The notes: generated by a model from the letters alone, not told the origin. A stretch of DNA of 64,000 nucleotides from Hyphomonas sp. (GCF_017792385.1 NZ_CP051230.1:930001-994000), one strand, 5' to 3'. Positions 26,388 to 35,726 are shown, numbered from the stretch's first letter. Made by a program: numbers and translations.

Positions 26388-27109
26388 CCGAGCGCCGCGC
26401 GCTGCGCCTCGAACAATTCCATGCAGCCTTTCTCGGCCAGCCGCAGCATCTCGTCCAGTTCGGCGCGGGTCATGGGACGTTCCTCGCCGGTGCCCTGCAC
26501 CTCGATGAAGCCGCCATCGGAACTCATCACCACATTCATGTCGGCCTCGCCGCGCGAATCCTCGGGATAGTCGACATCCAGCACCGGATGATCCTGATAG
26601 ACGCCCACGGAAATCGCTGCGGCCTGCTTCGTGATCGGATCGGCTGAAATCACGCCTTCTGCCTTGAGATAGCGACAGGCCATGGCCAGCGCGACGAACC
26701 CGCCGGTGATCGAGGCGGTGCGCGTTCCGCCATCGGCCTGCAGCACGTCGCAATCGATGGTGATCTGGTTTTCGCCGAGCGCCGACAGGTCGCAGACCGA
26801 GCGCAGCGACCGCCCGATCAGGCGCTGGATTTCCTGTGTCCGTCCCGACTGCTTGCCGGAAGCGGCCTCGCGGCGTCCGCGTGTATGGGTGGCGCGCGGC
26901 AGCATGCCATACTCCCCGGTCACCCAGCCCTTGCCCTGCCCTTTCAGCCATGGCGGCACGCTCTTTTCCCAGCTGGCCGTGCAAAGGACGTGCGTATTGC
27001 CGAACTTTGCCAGGCACGAGCCTTCTGCATAGCGGGTGACATTGGTTTCCAGCGTCACCTCGCGAAGCTGGTCAAAAGCGCGTCCGGACGGACGGATAAG
27101 CGTGCTCAT
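26384..27109 (-). CDS. rph: Ribonuclease PH
   Basis: A 241-residue phosphorolytic 3'-5' exoribonuclease that trims tRNA 3' ends. N-terminal MSTLIRPSGRAFDQLR, then GEYGMLPRATHTRGRRE and IGRSLRSVCDL, and the phosphate-site region TADGG-like LQADGGTRTASITGG are present. Full length for the family. It is divergent from fhs, with 89 bases between the starts. Confidence 0.95.
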   Translation of the reverse strand: MSTLIRPSGRAFDQLREVTLETNVTRYAEGSCLAKFGNTHVLCTASWEKSVPPWLKGQGKGWVTGEYGMLPRATHTRGRREAASGKQSGRTQEIQRLIGRSLRSVCDLSALGENQITIDCDVLQADGGTRTASITGGFVALAMACRYLKAEGVISADPITKQAAAISVGVYQDHPVLDVDYPEDSRGEADMNVVMSSDGGFIEVQGTGEERPMTRAELDEMLRLAEKGCMELFEAQRAALG

Positions 27110-27198
27110 CTGGGTATCCTCTTTGCTGACCTGCCTGATTGCGGGTTTTGGCGCGCCTGTCTACACCGGGTAAGAGGTTCTATTCGCTTGGGGGACAT

Positions 27199-28869
27199 AT
27201 GCCGACCGATATCGAGATTGCCCGGGGGGCCCGGAAGCGCCCGATGCAGGAACTTGCAGACGCGCTGCACATCAGCGCCGAACACATCATCCCGTATGGC
27301 CATGACAAGGCGAAGATCGCCGCCGGGCATCTCGACGCCATCCGGTCACAGCCCGACGGCAAGCTGATCCTGGTCACCGCGATCAACCCCACCCCGGCCG
27401 GCGAGGGCAAGACCACGACCAGTATCGGCCTGGCCGATGCCATGAACCGGATCGGAGAGCGTACCCTGCTCTGCCTGCGCGAACCGTCGCTGGGCCCCTG
27501 CTTCGGCATGAAGGGCGGCGCCACCGGCGGCGGACAGGCGCAGATCGTTCCAATGGAGGACATCAATCTCCACTTCACCGGCGATTTTCACGCCATCACG
27601 GCTGCCCACAATTTGCTGGCCGCGATGATCGACAATCATGTCCATTGGGGCGGCGAAACCGGACTGGAGCCGACACGGATCAGCTGGCGCCGTGTGCTCG
27701 ACGTGAATGACCGCAATCTGCGCCATGTCGTGACCGGTCTGGGCGGAAGTGCAAACGGCACGCCGATGGAAACCGGCTTCGACATCACCGTCGCTTCGGA
27801 AATCATGGCCATTCTCTGCCTTGCCGATGATGCGCATGACCTGCAGCGGCGGCTCGAACGGATGGTCATCGGCTATCGCCGCGGCCGCGTGCCCGTGACG
27901 GCCGGGGAAATGAAGGCCGTCGGCGCCATGATGGCGCTGCTCAAGGAAGCCATGCTGCCAAATCTCGTCCAGACGCTGGAAGGCAATCCGGCCCTGGTGC
28001 ATGGCGGTCCGTTCGCGAACATCGCGCATGGCTGCAGCTCGGTCATTGCCACACGGGCGGCGCTGAAGATGGCGGACTATGTCATCACCGAGGCCGGCTT
28101 CGGCGCGGATCTCGGCGCGGAGAAATTTCTGAACATCAAGTGCCGCCAGTCCGGACTGGGCCCCGATGCCGCCGTGCTGGTCGCAACAGTACGTGCACTG
28201 AAGATGCATGGCGGCGTCTCGAAGGAGGATGCGGGCACCGTCAGCTATGACTCGCTCGAGCGCGGCCTTGCCAATCTCGGCCGGCACATCGAAAACCTGC
28301 GCCAGTTCAACGTGCCGGTCGTGGTCGCGATCAACCGGTTCACGTCCGACACGTCGGGCGAAATCGCCGCTGTCGAGGCCTTCTGCGAACGCATCGGCGT
28401 GCCCGTATCGATCTGCACCCATTGGGCCGAAGGCGGGCATGGCGCGGAGGACCTGGCCCGCAAGGTAACCGCCCTGATCGCTGCAACAGGCGCCGAGTAC
28501 AAGCCGCTCTACCCGTCCGACATGCCACTCTTCGACAAGATCGAAACGGTCGCCCGGCGCATCTATCGTGCCAGCCATGTCGAAGCCCCGGCCACCGTCC
28601 GCCGCCAACTCGACCGCTGGGACGAGGAAGGCTACGGCCATTTTCCCGTCTGCATGGCCAAGACCCAGTACAGCTTCTCCGCCAATGCCAAACTGGTCGG
28701 CGCGCCGGAAGGCCATGTCCTGCCGCTGCGCGAAGTGCGCCTGTCAGCAGGCGCGGGATTCGTGGTCGGGGTCTGTGGGGACATCGTCACCATGCCGGGC
28801 CTTCCCCGCCAGCCTGCCGCAGAGGGCATTCACCTGAACGCGTCCGGCCAGATCGAAGGCCTCTCCTGA
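27199..28869 (+). CDS. fhs: Formate-tetrahydrofolate ligase
   Basis: A 556-residue enzyme that makes 10-formyl-THF from formate, THF and ATP, feeding one-carbon metabolism. The P-loop-like ATP site is TPAGEGKTTTSIGL, followed by REPSLGPCFGMKGGATGGG, a signature of the family, and ending in GDIVTMPGLPRQPAAEG. The start at the ATG 27199, after a G-rich ribosome site, gives the usual length. The gene is on the plus strand between divergent rph and hrcA, an unusual place for it. Confidence 0.95.
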   Translation: MPTDIEIARGARKRPMQELADALHISAEHIIPYGHDKAKIAAGHLDAIRSQPDGKLILVTAINPTPAGEGKTTTSIGLADAMNRIGERTLLCLREPSLGPCFGMKGGATGGGQAQIVPMEDINLHFTGDFHAITAAHNLLAAMIDNHVHWGGETGLEPTRISWRRVLDVNDRNLRHVVTGLGGSANGTPMETGFDITVASEIMAILCLADDAHDLQRRLERMVIGYRRGRVPVTAGEMKAVGAMMALLKEAMLPNLVQTLEGNPALVHGGPFANIAHGCSSVIATRAALKMADYVITEAGFGADLGAEKFLNIKCRQSGLGPDAAVLVATVRALKMHGGVSKEDAGTVSYDSLERGLANLGRHIENLRQFNVPVVVAINRFTSDTSGEIAAVEAFCERIGVPVSICTHWAEGGHGAEDLARKVTALIAATGAEYKPLYPSDMPLFDKIETVARRIYRASHVEAPATVRRQLDRWDEEGYGHFPVCMAKTQYSFSANAKLVGAPEGHVLPLREVRLSAGAGFVVGVCGDIVTMPGLPRQPAAEGIHLNASGQIEGLS

Positions 28870-29096
28870 CGCCATTTGACTCTACTTAGCAAAAAGGCTG
28901 ATTGGAACTTATGCAAAATCGCGTGTTGATGACCCGGGCGCACCCTGCCTGACAGCAGGCTCTGGCCGGCCCGGGACCTTGCGGAGGCATTCGACGCCAG
29001 CCGGCCGAGCGCCAGGACACGCAAATCCTCAACCGCCTGAGTACGAGCGTTCTGGAGGACCGCGCAACCGGCTCGCGCCACCTCGTCTGAAACCTA

Positions 29097-29125
29097 TTGA
29101 ACCGCGGGCGGCGCGCGCCTAATCA
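29097..29125 (+). promoter_or_regulatory. Candidate hrcA promoter (leaderless start)
   Basis: TTGAAC at 29097-29102 and TAATCA at 29120-29125 are spaced 17 bases and end 7 bases before the hrcA ATG, so transcripts could begin at or next to the start codon. The only purine-rich run (AAGGG) touches the ATG. No CIRCE repeat (TTAGCACTC pair) was found here. Confidence 0.35.
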
Positions 29126-29132
29126 ATAAGGG

Positions 29133-30224
29133 ATGATCCAGCCCCTCGACACGCAATCCCTGTTGCAGCGCCTCGACCAGCGCTCCCGCGACATTTTCCG
29201 GGAGATTGTCGAAGGTTATCTGACCACCGGCGAACCGGTCGGCTCGCGGACGCTGTCGAAGAGCGGCATCGCCCTGTCTCCGGCCTCGATCCGCAATGTC
29301 ATGGCGGACCTGACCGAGTTGGGCCTGCTGGAATCGCCGCACATTTCGGCCGGACGTGCCCCGACCCATACGGGCCTGCGCCTGTTCGTCGACGGCTTTC
29401 TGGAGATTGGCGAGCCCAGCCGGGATGATCGCCGGGAGATCGACGAACGGCTGAAATCCGCCGGGGCAGACATCGAGGCGGTCATGGGCGAGGCCTCCGA
29501 CATCCTGTCCGGCCTGACCGGCGGAGCGGGCCTCGTCTCCTCTCCGACCCGCGATGCGGTGGTGCGGCATGCCGAATTCGTGCCTCTGGGCGGACGCGAA
29601 GCCCTGTGCGTCATCGTCACTGAAGACGGGGATGTCGAAAACCGGATCGTGGAAGTCCCCGAAGGCCTGCCCGCCACAACATTGATCGAGGCCGGCAATT
29701 ATCTGTCCACCCGCGTGCGCGGCCGCACCCTGTCGGAAGTCTCCCTCGACATCCGTGAAGAATTGCGCACCCGCCGCGCGGCACTGGACCAGGCGGCCTC
29801 CTCTCTTGTCGAACAGGGCCTTGCCCAATGGGGCGGCGAAGCGCCGGGCCGGGGCCGGTCCCTGATCGTGCGGGGCCGCGCCAATCTGCTGGAAGATGCC
29901 CAGGCCGCCGAGGATCTCGACCGTGTGCGCCAGCTGTTCAACGAACTTGAACGCCAGCAAAGCCTGCTCGATATCCTCGATACGACCCGCGAGGCCGATG
30001 GCGTCCGGCTGTTCATCGGCTCGGAGAACCAGCTTTTCCCGCTGTCGGGTTCAAGTGTGATCGTGGCTCCCTATATGGGAGGCGGAAAACAGGTTATCGG
30101 CGCGCTCGGCGTGATTGGCCCCACAAGGCTGAACTATGCCCGCGTGATACCCATGGTGGATTATACGGCGAAAATGGTCGGCCAGCTGCTGACCAATCGC
30201 CGAAAGAAGGATGTGCAAGGATGA
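29133..30224 (+). CDS. hrcA: Heat-inducible transcription repressor HrcA
   Basis: A 363-residue repressor. The winged-helix N-terminus has LDQRSRDIFREIVEGYL and EPVGSRTLSKSGI, the GAF-like middle and the inserted dimerising domain follow, and IGALGVIGPTRLNYARVIPM is the conserved ending. HrcA represses groESL through CIRCE in most bacteria and needs GroEL for activity. It overlaps grpE by 4 bases (ATGA), the standard hrcA-grpE operon. Confidence 0.95.
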   Translation: MIQPLDTQSLLQRLDQRSRDIFREIVEGYLTTGEPVGSRTLSKSGIALSPASIRNVMADLTELGLLESPHISAGRAPTHTGLRLFVDGFLEIGEPSRDDRREIDERLKSAGADIEAVMGEASDILSGLTGGAGLVSSPTRDAVVRHAEFVPLGGREALCVIVTEDGDVENRIVEVPEGLPATTLIEAGNYLSTRVRGRTLSEVSLDIREELRTRRAALDQAASSLVEQGLAQWGGEAPGRGRSLIVRGRANLLEDAQAAEDLDRVRQLFNELERQQSLLDILDTTREADGVRLFIGSENQLFPLSGSSVIVAPYMGGGKQVIGALGVIGPTRLNYARVIPMVDYTAKMVGQLLTNRRKKDVQG

Positions 30225-30829
30225 GCGACGAAACCAAGCCCGGCGAAACCGCTGAGATCGATCCGAATGCCTCTAAGGCTGACCTGAAAGCGGCCGCGGA
30301 TGACATCCTGAGGTCTGCTCCGAAACAGGATGAAACGCCGGGAGACGAATTGACACCCGTTGAACAGCTCGAGGTCGAGAAGGAGGAACTGCGCGAACAG
30401 CTGTTGCGCACGCTCGCAGACCTTGAAAACACACGCAAACGCGCCGAGCGCCAGGTGGCCGATGCCCGCATCTACGCCATCGAGAAATTCGCCGGCGACC
30501 TGCTCAGCGTCTCCGACAATCTGTCCCGCGCCCTTTCGGCCCTGTCCGAGGAAGACCGCGATGCCCTGTCAGAGCCGGGCAAGAACCTGCTTGGCGGCAT
30601 CGAGATGACGGAGAAGGAGCTGCACACGGCCCTCGCCCGGCACGGCGTCACCGCCATCGCGGCCCAGCCCGGCGACACGTTCGACCCGAACCTGCACCAG
30701 GCCGTCGCCAACATCCCGTCAGACCAGCCAAACGGCACCATCGCCTCCTGCTTCCAGCCCGGCTGGAAGATCGGCGAGCGCACCCTGCGCGCCGCCATGG
30801 TCGCCGTCAGCGCAGGCGCGGCGAACTAG
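30221..30829 (+). CDS. grpE: Nucleotide exchange factor GrpE
   Basis: A 202-residue DnaK co-chaperone. Acidic N-terminus, a long coiled coil (about 45-100, QLEVEKEELREQLLRTLADL), then the beta domain with TFDPNLHQAV and the ending ERTLRAAMVAVS. It exchanges ADP on DnaK. It overlaps hrcA upstream and, tail to tail, the next minus gene by 4 bases. dnaK is 1.4 kb downstream with two minus-strand genes between. Confidence 0.95.
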   Translation: MSDETKPGETAEIDPNASKADLKAAADDILRSAPKQDETPGDELTPVEQLEVEKEELREQLLRTLADLENTRKRAERQVADARIYAIEKFAGDLLSVSDNLSRALSALSEEDRDALSEPGKNLLGGIEMTEKELHTALARHGVTAIAAQPGDTFDPNLHQAVANIPSDQPNGTIASCFQPGWKIGERTLRAAMVAVSAGAAN

Positions 30830-31677
30830 CGACGCACCTTCCACATCGTGACTGTGTTCTGCCGCCAGTTCGGCACAATGACCGTATTGCCGATCACCGT
30901 CAGATCGTTCTGGGAGACCGGCTCGTCAAACAGGGTCGTGACGACGCCATCCTCGCCGACATAGTGGATCTGGCCGGGCCAGGACGAGACGAGATAGCCG
31001 CCGCCCGGCACGAGCCCGATCCCGTCGGCATTTTCCATGCCGGCGGCAATCTCGGTCAATTCGCCATCTGCGGTCACGCTGAACAAGCTGCCGGTTGTCA
31101 TGGTAGAGACCAGCATCCGGTCGCCATCCCCCAACAGGCCGTTCACACCCGCCAGCCGTTCATCCTGCAGCCACAGCGCCGCCGCGCCATCCTCGATCCG
31201 GTAGATGGCGGCATCGCCGGAATCGGAGACGAACACCGCGCCGTTCCAGACCGTCGCATCGTTGAGGAATTTCGCGCCCTGGATCTGCACCTTGCCGAGC
31301 CGCTTGCCGGTGGTCGCATCAAAGGACACAACGGCATCAATGTCGGTCGCGTACAGATCGCCGTCCAGAACGGCCATGCCCTTCGGTGCGTCCAGCTTTG
31401 CTGCCCAGTGGCGCTCGGTCACTGTACCGTCGGGCGCGAGGCGGGAAATGTATCCATCACCATCCTTTGCACTCCCCTCCCCGACAACATTCGAGATCAG
31501 GTAGGCCCCGTCCGGCGCCACCGCCACGCCCTCGGGACTTTCGAACCCTTCGGCCACCCAGACCTGTTCGATGCTGGCGACCGCCAGCGGGAGCGCCTCG
31601 CTGTGCGGCCCGGCCGAAGGGGCCGCGCAGGCCCCCATCAGAATGAGGGATGAAGCGAAAGCGGCTGTGCGGATCAT
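30826..31677 (-). CDS. SMP-30/gluconolactonase-like lipoprotein
   Basis: A 283-residue beta-propeller protein of the SMP-30/gluconolactonase/LRE-like superfamily. It carries a lipobox (LILMGAC). Propeller repeats include VWVAEGFESPEGVAVAPDGA, KFLNDATVWNGAVFVSDSGD, LAGVNGLLGDGDRM and NADGIGLVPGGG; the Asn and Asp residues match the usual metal site (for example FLNDA and VNGL). A lactonase or just a binding propeller are both possible. I place the start at ATG 31677, which has GGGGAGG upstream. Confidence 0.7.
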   Translation of the reverse strand: MIRTAAFASSLILMGACAAPSAGPHSEALPLAVASIEQVWVAEGFESPEGVAVAPDGAYLISNVVGEGSAKDGDGYISRLAPDGTVTERHWAAKLDAPKGMAVLDGDLYATDIDAVVSFDATTGKRLGKVQIQGAKFLNDATVWNGAVFVSDSGDAAIYRIEDGAAALWLQDERLAGVNGLLGDGDRMLVSTMTTGSLFSVTADGELTEIAAGMENADGIGLVPGGGYLVSSWPGQIHYVGEDGVVTTLFDEPVSQNDLTVIGNTVIVPNWRQNTVTMWKVRR

Positions 31678-31753
31678 GGATGGCCTCCCCGGCATGTGTT
31701 TTGACCACTATGCCAAGCCGGGCATCACCGCGTCCAGCCTTTCCGAAACGCGA

Positions 31754-31966
31754 TCAGCCGACAGGTTCCGCAGGGGCCGACCGCGCCATCGGCAAGCGTT
31801 CCCAGAGCCGCTCATGGAATGTGTAGGCGATGGTCTGCACGGCCGGTTCGATCAGGCCAATGGCCAGCGCCGCGTGCCAGTTGCGCGTCAGGGCAAAGGC
31901 CACCGCGACGGCGACCGTAAGATGCATCAGGCTGTAGGTCAGGGTCTTGATCAATTGGCGGGGCAT
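31754..31966 (-). CDS. DUF2061-family small membrane protein
   Basis: A 70-residue protein with two predicted helices (about 6-27 and 32-50). KTLTYSLMHLTVAVAVAFAL and AIGLIEPAVQTIAYTFHERLW are diagnostic for DUF2061. Function unknown. Start at ATG 31966, with AAAGGA 7 bases upstream. A Fur-like motif lies 36 bases upstream. Confidence 0.78.
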   Translation of the reverse strand: MPRQLIKTLTYSLMHLTVAVAVAFALTRNWHAALAIGLIEPAVQTIAYTFHERLWERLPMARSAPAEPVG

Positions 31967-32001
31967 GGGAAATCCTTTCACACCAATTGAAATAGTGAGA
32001 G

Positions 32002-32016
32002 TGAGAACCATTTTCA
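32002..32016. promoter_or_regulatory. Possible 7-1-7 Fur-like site
   Basis: TGAGAACCATTTTCA matches the classic Fur core TGATAATnATTATCA at 11 of 14 fixed positions, 36 bases upstream of the DUF2061 gene. It does not fit the 21-bp pattern of the other sites, so it is weaker. Confidence 0.35.
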
Positions 32017-32099
32017 AATAAATAGGCGCGCGACCTCCCATAGAGCCAACCTATCGCAGCAAGGGGCCAAAAACCTGTACAGCTACGTATTGTTCCCCC

Positions 32100-32127
32100 C
32101 TTGAGACGCGCTAAAGCCTTCCCATAT
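32100..32127 (+). promoter_or_regulatory. RpoH (sigma-32) promoter of dnaK
   Basis: CTTGAG at 32100-32105 and CCCATAT at 32121-32127 with a 15-base spacer match the alphaproteobacterial heat-shock promoter pattern CTTG...CCcATaT. It lies about 145 bases upstream of dnaK, implying a long 5' leader. Confidence 0.7.
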
Positions 32128-32270
32128 CGCAAGTCGAACCGGCGCACGGATAAAACCCGTTTCCGCCACCTCATTTGAACCCTTGGAGAGAGCCACCGGC
32201 TGTCCGGGGCTGCTGAGCAGACCGCAACAGAACATGGCCCGTGGCGGCTTGATAAAAAGAGAGACGCAAT

Positions 32271-34184
32271 ATGAGCAAAATCATCGGTATTGACCTTGGT
32301 ACGACCAATTCCTGCGTTGCCGTCATGGAAGGCGGCCAGGCGAAGGTCATCGAAAACGCAGAAGGCCAGCGTACGACCCCGTCCGTGGTTGCCTTCACCG
32401 AAGGCGGCGAGCGCCTGATCGGCATGCCGGCCCGGCGCCAGGCTGTGACGAATCCGGATTTCACCTTCTACGCCATCAAACGCCTGATCGGCCGTCAGTT
32501 CGACGATCCGACCGCACAGAAGGACAAGGAAATTTCGCCCTTCGAGATCGTCAAGGGCCCGTCCGGCGATGCATGGGTGAAAGGTCGTGACAAGGATTAC
32601 GCGCCGCAGGAAATCTCGGCCTTCATCCTGACCAAGATGAAGGAAACGGCCGAAGCCTATCTGGGCAGCGAAGTGACCCAGGCGGTCATCACCGTTCCGG
32701 CCTACTTCAACGACGCTCAGCGCCAGGCGACCAAAGATGCCGGCAAGATTGCGGGCCTTGAAGTGCTGCGCATCATCAACGAGCCGACCGCGGCAGCCCT
32801 GGCCTATGGCCTCGACAAGGACGAGCAGTCCAAGACTATCGCCGTCTACGACCTCGGCGGCGGTACGTTCGACGTCTCCCTGCTGGAGATCGGTGACGGC
32901 GTGTTCGAAGTGCTGTCCACCAATGGCGACACCTTCCTCGGTGGTGAGGATTTCGACCTGCGCATCGTCGACTTCCTGGCGGACGAGTTCAAGAAGGATC
33001 AGGGCATCGACCTGAAGGCCGACAAGCTGGCGCTCCAGCGCCTGAAGGAAGAAGCCGAGAAGGCCAAGAAGGAGCTGTCCTCCGCCAGCCAGTATGAAGT
33101 GAACCTTCCCTTCATCACGGCAGACGCGACCGGCCCGAAACACCTCAACATCAAGCTGACCCGCGCCAAGTTCGAAAGCCTGGTCGAGGATCTCGTCAAG
33201 CGCACGATCGAACCGTGCAAGAAGGCGCTCGCCGATGCCGGCAAGTCCGCTGCCGACATTGACGAAGTGGTCCTCGTTGGCGGCATGACCCGCATGCCGG
33301 CGGTGCAGGAGGCGGTGAAGAAATTCTTCAACCGCGAGCCGCACAAGGGCGTGAACCCGGATGAAGTCGTCGCCATCGGCGCGGCCATCCAGGGCGGCGT
33401 TCTGCAAGGCGACGTGAAAGACGTGGTCCTGCTCGACGTGACCCCTCTGTCGCTGGGCATCGAGACGCTGGGTGGCGTGTTCACCCGCCTGATCGACCGC
33501 AACACCACGATCCCGACCAAGAAGTCCCAGGTCTTCTCGACGGCTGACGACAATCAGCCGGCTGTGACGATCAAGGTCTTCCAGGGCGAACGCGAAATGG
33601 CCGTCGACAACAAGATGCTCGGCCAGTTCAACCTCGAAGGCATTCCGCCGGCCCCGCGCGGCGTGCCGCAGATCGAGGTGACGTTCGACATCGACGCCAA
33701 CGGCATCGTGTCCGTGTCCGCCAAGGACAAGGCCACCGGCAAGGAACAGCAGATCACCATCCAGGCAGATGGCGGCCTTTCCGAGGACGACATCAAGAAG
33801 ATGATGGAAGATGCCGAAGCCAATGCCGGCGCCGACAAGGCCCGCCGCGAACTGGTCGAAGCCAAGAACCATGCCGAGGCCCTCGTGCACCAGACCGAGA
33901 AACAGGTCGAGGAGCATGGCGACAAGGTCTCTGACGAGGTGAAAGCCGAAATCCAGACCGCCATCGACGAGCTCAAGGAAGCCCGCGAAGGCGAGAACAT
34001 CGCCGACATCCAGGCCAAGCAGCAGGCGCTGATGACCGCCGCCATGAAACTCGGCGAAGCCATCTATGCCAGCCAGCAGGAAGAAGCTGCCCATACTGAT
34101 GCGGCCGCAGATTCCGCAGCCGATGGCGACGATGTGGTGGATGCCGATTTCGAGGAAGTCGACGGCGACCAGAAGTCCGCCTAG
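32271..34184 (+). CDS. dnaK: Molecular chaperone DnaK
   Basis: A 637-residue Hsp70. IGIDLGTTNSCVAVMEG near the N-terminus, YFNDAQRQATKDAGKIAGLE, YDLGGGTFDVSLLEIGDG and VGGMTRMPAVQ are the nucleotide-domain signatures, and the C-terminal lid ends VVDADFEEVDGDQKSA. It folds and protects proteins with GrpE and DnaJ. It is transcribed from an RpoH promoter, ends in a strong terminator, and has no dnaJ next to it in this window. Confidence 0.98.
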   Translation: MSKIIGIDLGTTNSCVAVMEGGQAKVIENAEGQRTTPSVVAFTEGGERLIGMPARRQAVTNPDFTFYAIKRLIGRQFDDPTAQKDKEISPFEIVKGPSGDAWVKGRDKDYAPQEISAFILTKMKETAEAYLGSEVTQAVITVPAYFNDAQRQATKDAGKIAGLEVLRIINEPTAAALAYGLDKDEQSKTIAVYDLGGGTFDVSLLEIGDGVFEVLSTNGDTFLGGEDFDLRIVDFLADEFKKDQGIDLKADKLALQRLKEEAEKAKKELSSASQYEVNLPFITADATGPKHLNIKLTRAKFESLVEDLVKRTIEPCKKALADAGKSAADIDEVVLVGGMTRMPAVQEAVKKFFNREPHKGVNPDEVVAIGAAIQGGVLQGDVKDVVLLDVTPLSLGIETLGGVFTRLIDRNTTIPTKKSQVFSTADDNQPAVTIKVFQGEREMAVDNKMLGQFNLEGIPPAPRGVPQIEVTFDIDANGIVSVSAKDKATGKEQQITIQADGGLSEDDIKKMMEDAEANAGADKARRELVEAKNHAEALVHQTEKQVEEHGDKVSDEVKAEIQTAIDELKEAREGENIADIQAKQQALMTAAMKLGEAIYASQQEEAAHTDAAADSAADGDDVVDADFEEVDGDQKSA

Positions 34185-34206
34185 GCCGCCCTCACCTGAC
34201 CATCAG

Positions 34207-34239
34207 AAAACCCGCCGGAACGATCCGGCGGGTTTTTTT
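34207..34239 (+). terminator. Rho-independent terminator of dnaK
   Basis: AACCCGCCGGA at 34209-34219 pairs with TCCGGCGGGTT at 34224-34234 around ACGA, followed by a run of T to 34239. A textbook intrinsic terminator 25 bases after the dnaK stop. Confidence 0.93.
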
Positions 34240-34260
34240 CATGAGAGCAACCAATCTGGA

Positions 34261-34569
34261 CTATTTGCGTGGAGGTCGGACAAACCTCGCGCCAATCAGC
34301 ACGCCGGTCTGCCACCGTTTCTCACACGACACGATCAGTTCCTCGCCACCACATGGCGCCAGGATCTGCAGGTCGAAATCGGTCGGCACATCCCAAAGAC
34401 CAGGCAGCTTCAACTGTGCGCCCGTCGCAGACAGGTCTCGAACCATGACGTCGACCGTGCTGTGACGAAGGTTCAGCAATATCCGCCCACGACGCAAAGT
34501 GCGCCTGCGGGCCGCGGCGCGTCTCTGACTGGGCGGGGTGGATTTGGGCGGGGAGGAATCATGTGTCAT
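34261..34569 (-). CDS. PilZ-domain protein
   Basis: A 102-residue single PilZ domain, the usual c-di-GMP receptor. A basic start (QRRAAARRRTLRRGRILL) supplies the RxxxR part, and VMVRDLSATGAQLKLP the D/NxSxxG part (DLSATG). Both binding motifs look intact, so c-di-GMP binding is likely. It stands alone between dnaK and the oxidoreductase. Confidence 0.8.
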   Translation of the reverse strand: MTHDSSPPKSTPPSQRRAAARRRTLRRGRILLNLRHSTVDVMVRDLSATGAQLKLPGLWDVPTDFDLQILAPCGGEELIVSCEKRWQTGVLIGARFVRPPRK

Positions 34570-34637
34570 GCTGCAGCAGCTACAACACAATGCGAGGTTC
34601 GCCCCCCGCCCAGCTGTGTTAAGTCAGGGGTTTGAGA

Positions 34638-35627
34638 CTAGAGTGTAACAACCACTTTGCCTTGCGCCTTCCGGTCCATCAGCTCCTGAATCGCATCAGC
34701 TGATTTCTCGAGAGGATACGAGTTCGAAATGTGCGGGCGGATCTTGCCTTCGCTGTAGAGCTGGAACAGTTCCGACACATTCTGGGCATGCGCTTTCGGG
34801 TCCCGTGCAACCGCCGCGCCCCAGAACACGCCGCGCACATCGCAGCTCTTCAGCAGGGTCAGGTTCAGCGGCAGTTTCGGGATGCCTGCCGGGAACCCGA
34901 TCACCAGAAACCGGCCTTCCCAGTTCATCGCGCGCAGCGAGGGTTCCGCATAATTGCCACCGACGCCGTCGTAGATGATGTCGACGCCGCCGCCGGACAC
35001 TTCCTTGATGTCATTGGAGAAGGCCTTCTGGCCGTCCCGGTCGAGTTCGCGGGCATAGACAAGGCCCTTGTCGGCGCCCTTGGACAGGCAGAAATCGACC
35101 TTCTCCTGCGTCGAGCAGGCCGCGATCACTTCCAGCCCCATGGCCTTGCCCAGTTCGACCGCGGCAATGCCGACACCGCCAGCGGCGCCCAGAACCAGTA
35201 GTTTTTCGCCGGGCTTCGGGTCGCCCCGGTCCTTCAGGGCATAATAGCTGGTCCCATAGGTCATGAGAAAGGCGGCAGCCTCCTCGAAGGGCATGCCGTC
35301 CGGAATCGGCATCACGGCATGCTGGGCCGCAAGCGCATATTCTGCCATGCCGCCATTGCCGATCGATGCCAGCACGCGATCGCCGGCCTTCACATGGCTG
35401 ACCCCCTCGCCCACTTCCTTGACGAAGCCGGCGATTTCTCCGCCCGGCGAGAAGGGGCGCGGCGGCTTGAACTGGTACATGTCCTGAATGATCAGCGAAT
35501 CCGGGAAATTCACCCCGCACGCCTTCACTTCGATCAGGACCTGGCCCTTGCCGCACTCCGGCACCGACACCTCTTCCAGCACCAATGTTTCCGGTCCGCC
35601 CACTTCCTTGGAGAGCACTGCTTTCAT
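34638..35627 (-). CDS. NADPH:quinone oxidoreductase (MDR family)
   Basis: A 329-residue zinc-free medium-chain dehydrogenase. ACGVNFPDSLIIQDMYQFKP near the N-terminus, GNGGMAEYA, and the nucleotide-binding loop VLGAAGGVGIAAVELGKAMG are typical of the quinone oxidoreductase/crotonyl reductase branch. No zinc-ligand cysteines of the alcohol dehydrogenase type are present. It reduces quinones or enoyl compounds using NADPH. Start chosen at ATG 35627, where family similarity begins. Confidence 0.85.
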   Translation of the reverse strand: MKAVLSKEVGGPETLVLEEVSVPECGKGQVLIEVKACGVNFPDSLIIQDMYQFKPPRPFSPGGEIAGFVKEVGEGVSHVKAGDRVLASIGNGGMAEYALAAQHAVMPIPDGMPFEEAAAFLMTYGTSYYALKDRGDPKPGEKLLVLGAAGGVGIAAVELGKAMGLEVIAACSTQEKVDFCLSKGADKGLVYARELDRDGQKAFSNDIKEVSGGGVDIIYDGVGGNYAEPSLRAMNWEGRFLVIGFPAGIPKLPLNLTLLKSCDVRGVFWGAAVARDPKAHAQNVSELFQLYSEGKIRPHISNSYPLEKSADAIQELMDRKAQGKVVVTL

Positions 35628-35726
35628 GCCTGCAACATCCTTCTCGTCTTGTTGTTTCTGCTGGCAGACGGTAGCGGTGTGCCTGATAAAAGTCCAAGCC
35701 TGACGTAGCGGAGAGGTAGCGATCAA

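Noticed and set aside
28870..29132. A CIRCE operator upstream of hrcA
   Set aside because: Only a lone TTAGC occurs (near 28886); there is no paired GAGTGCTAA half at the required 9-base spacing.
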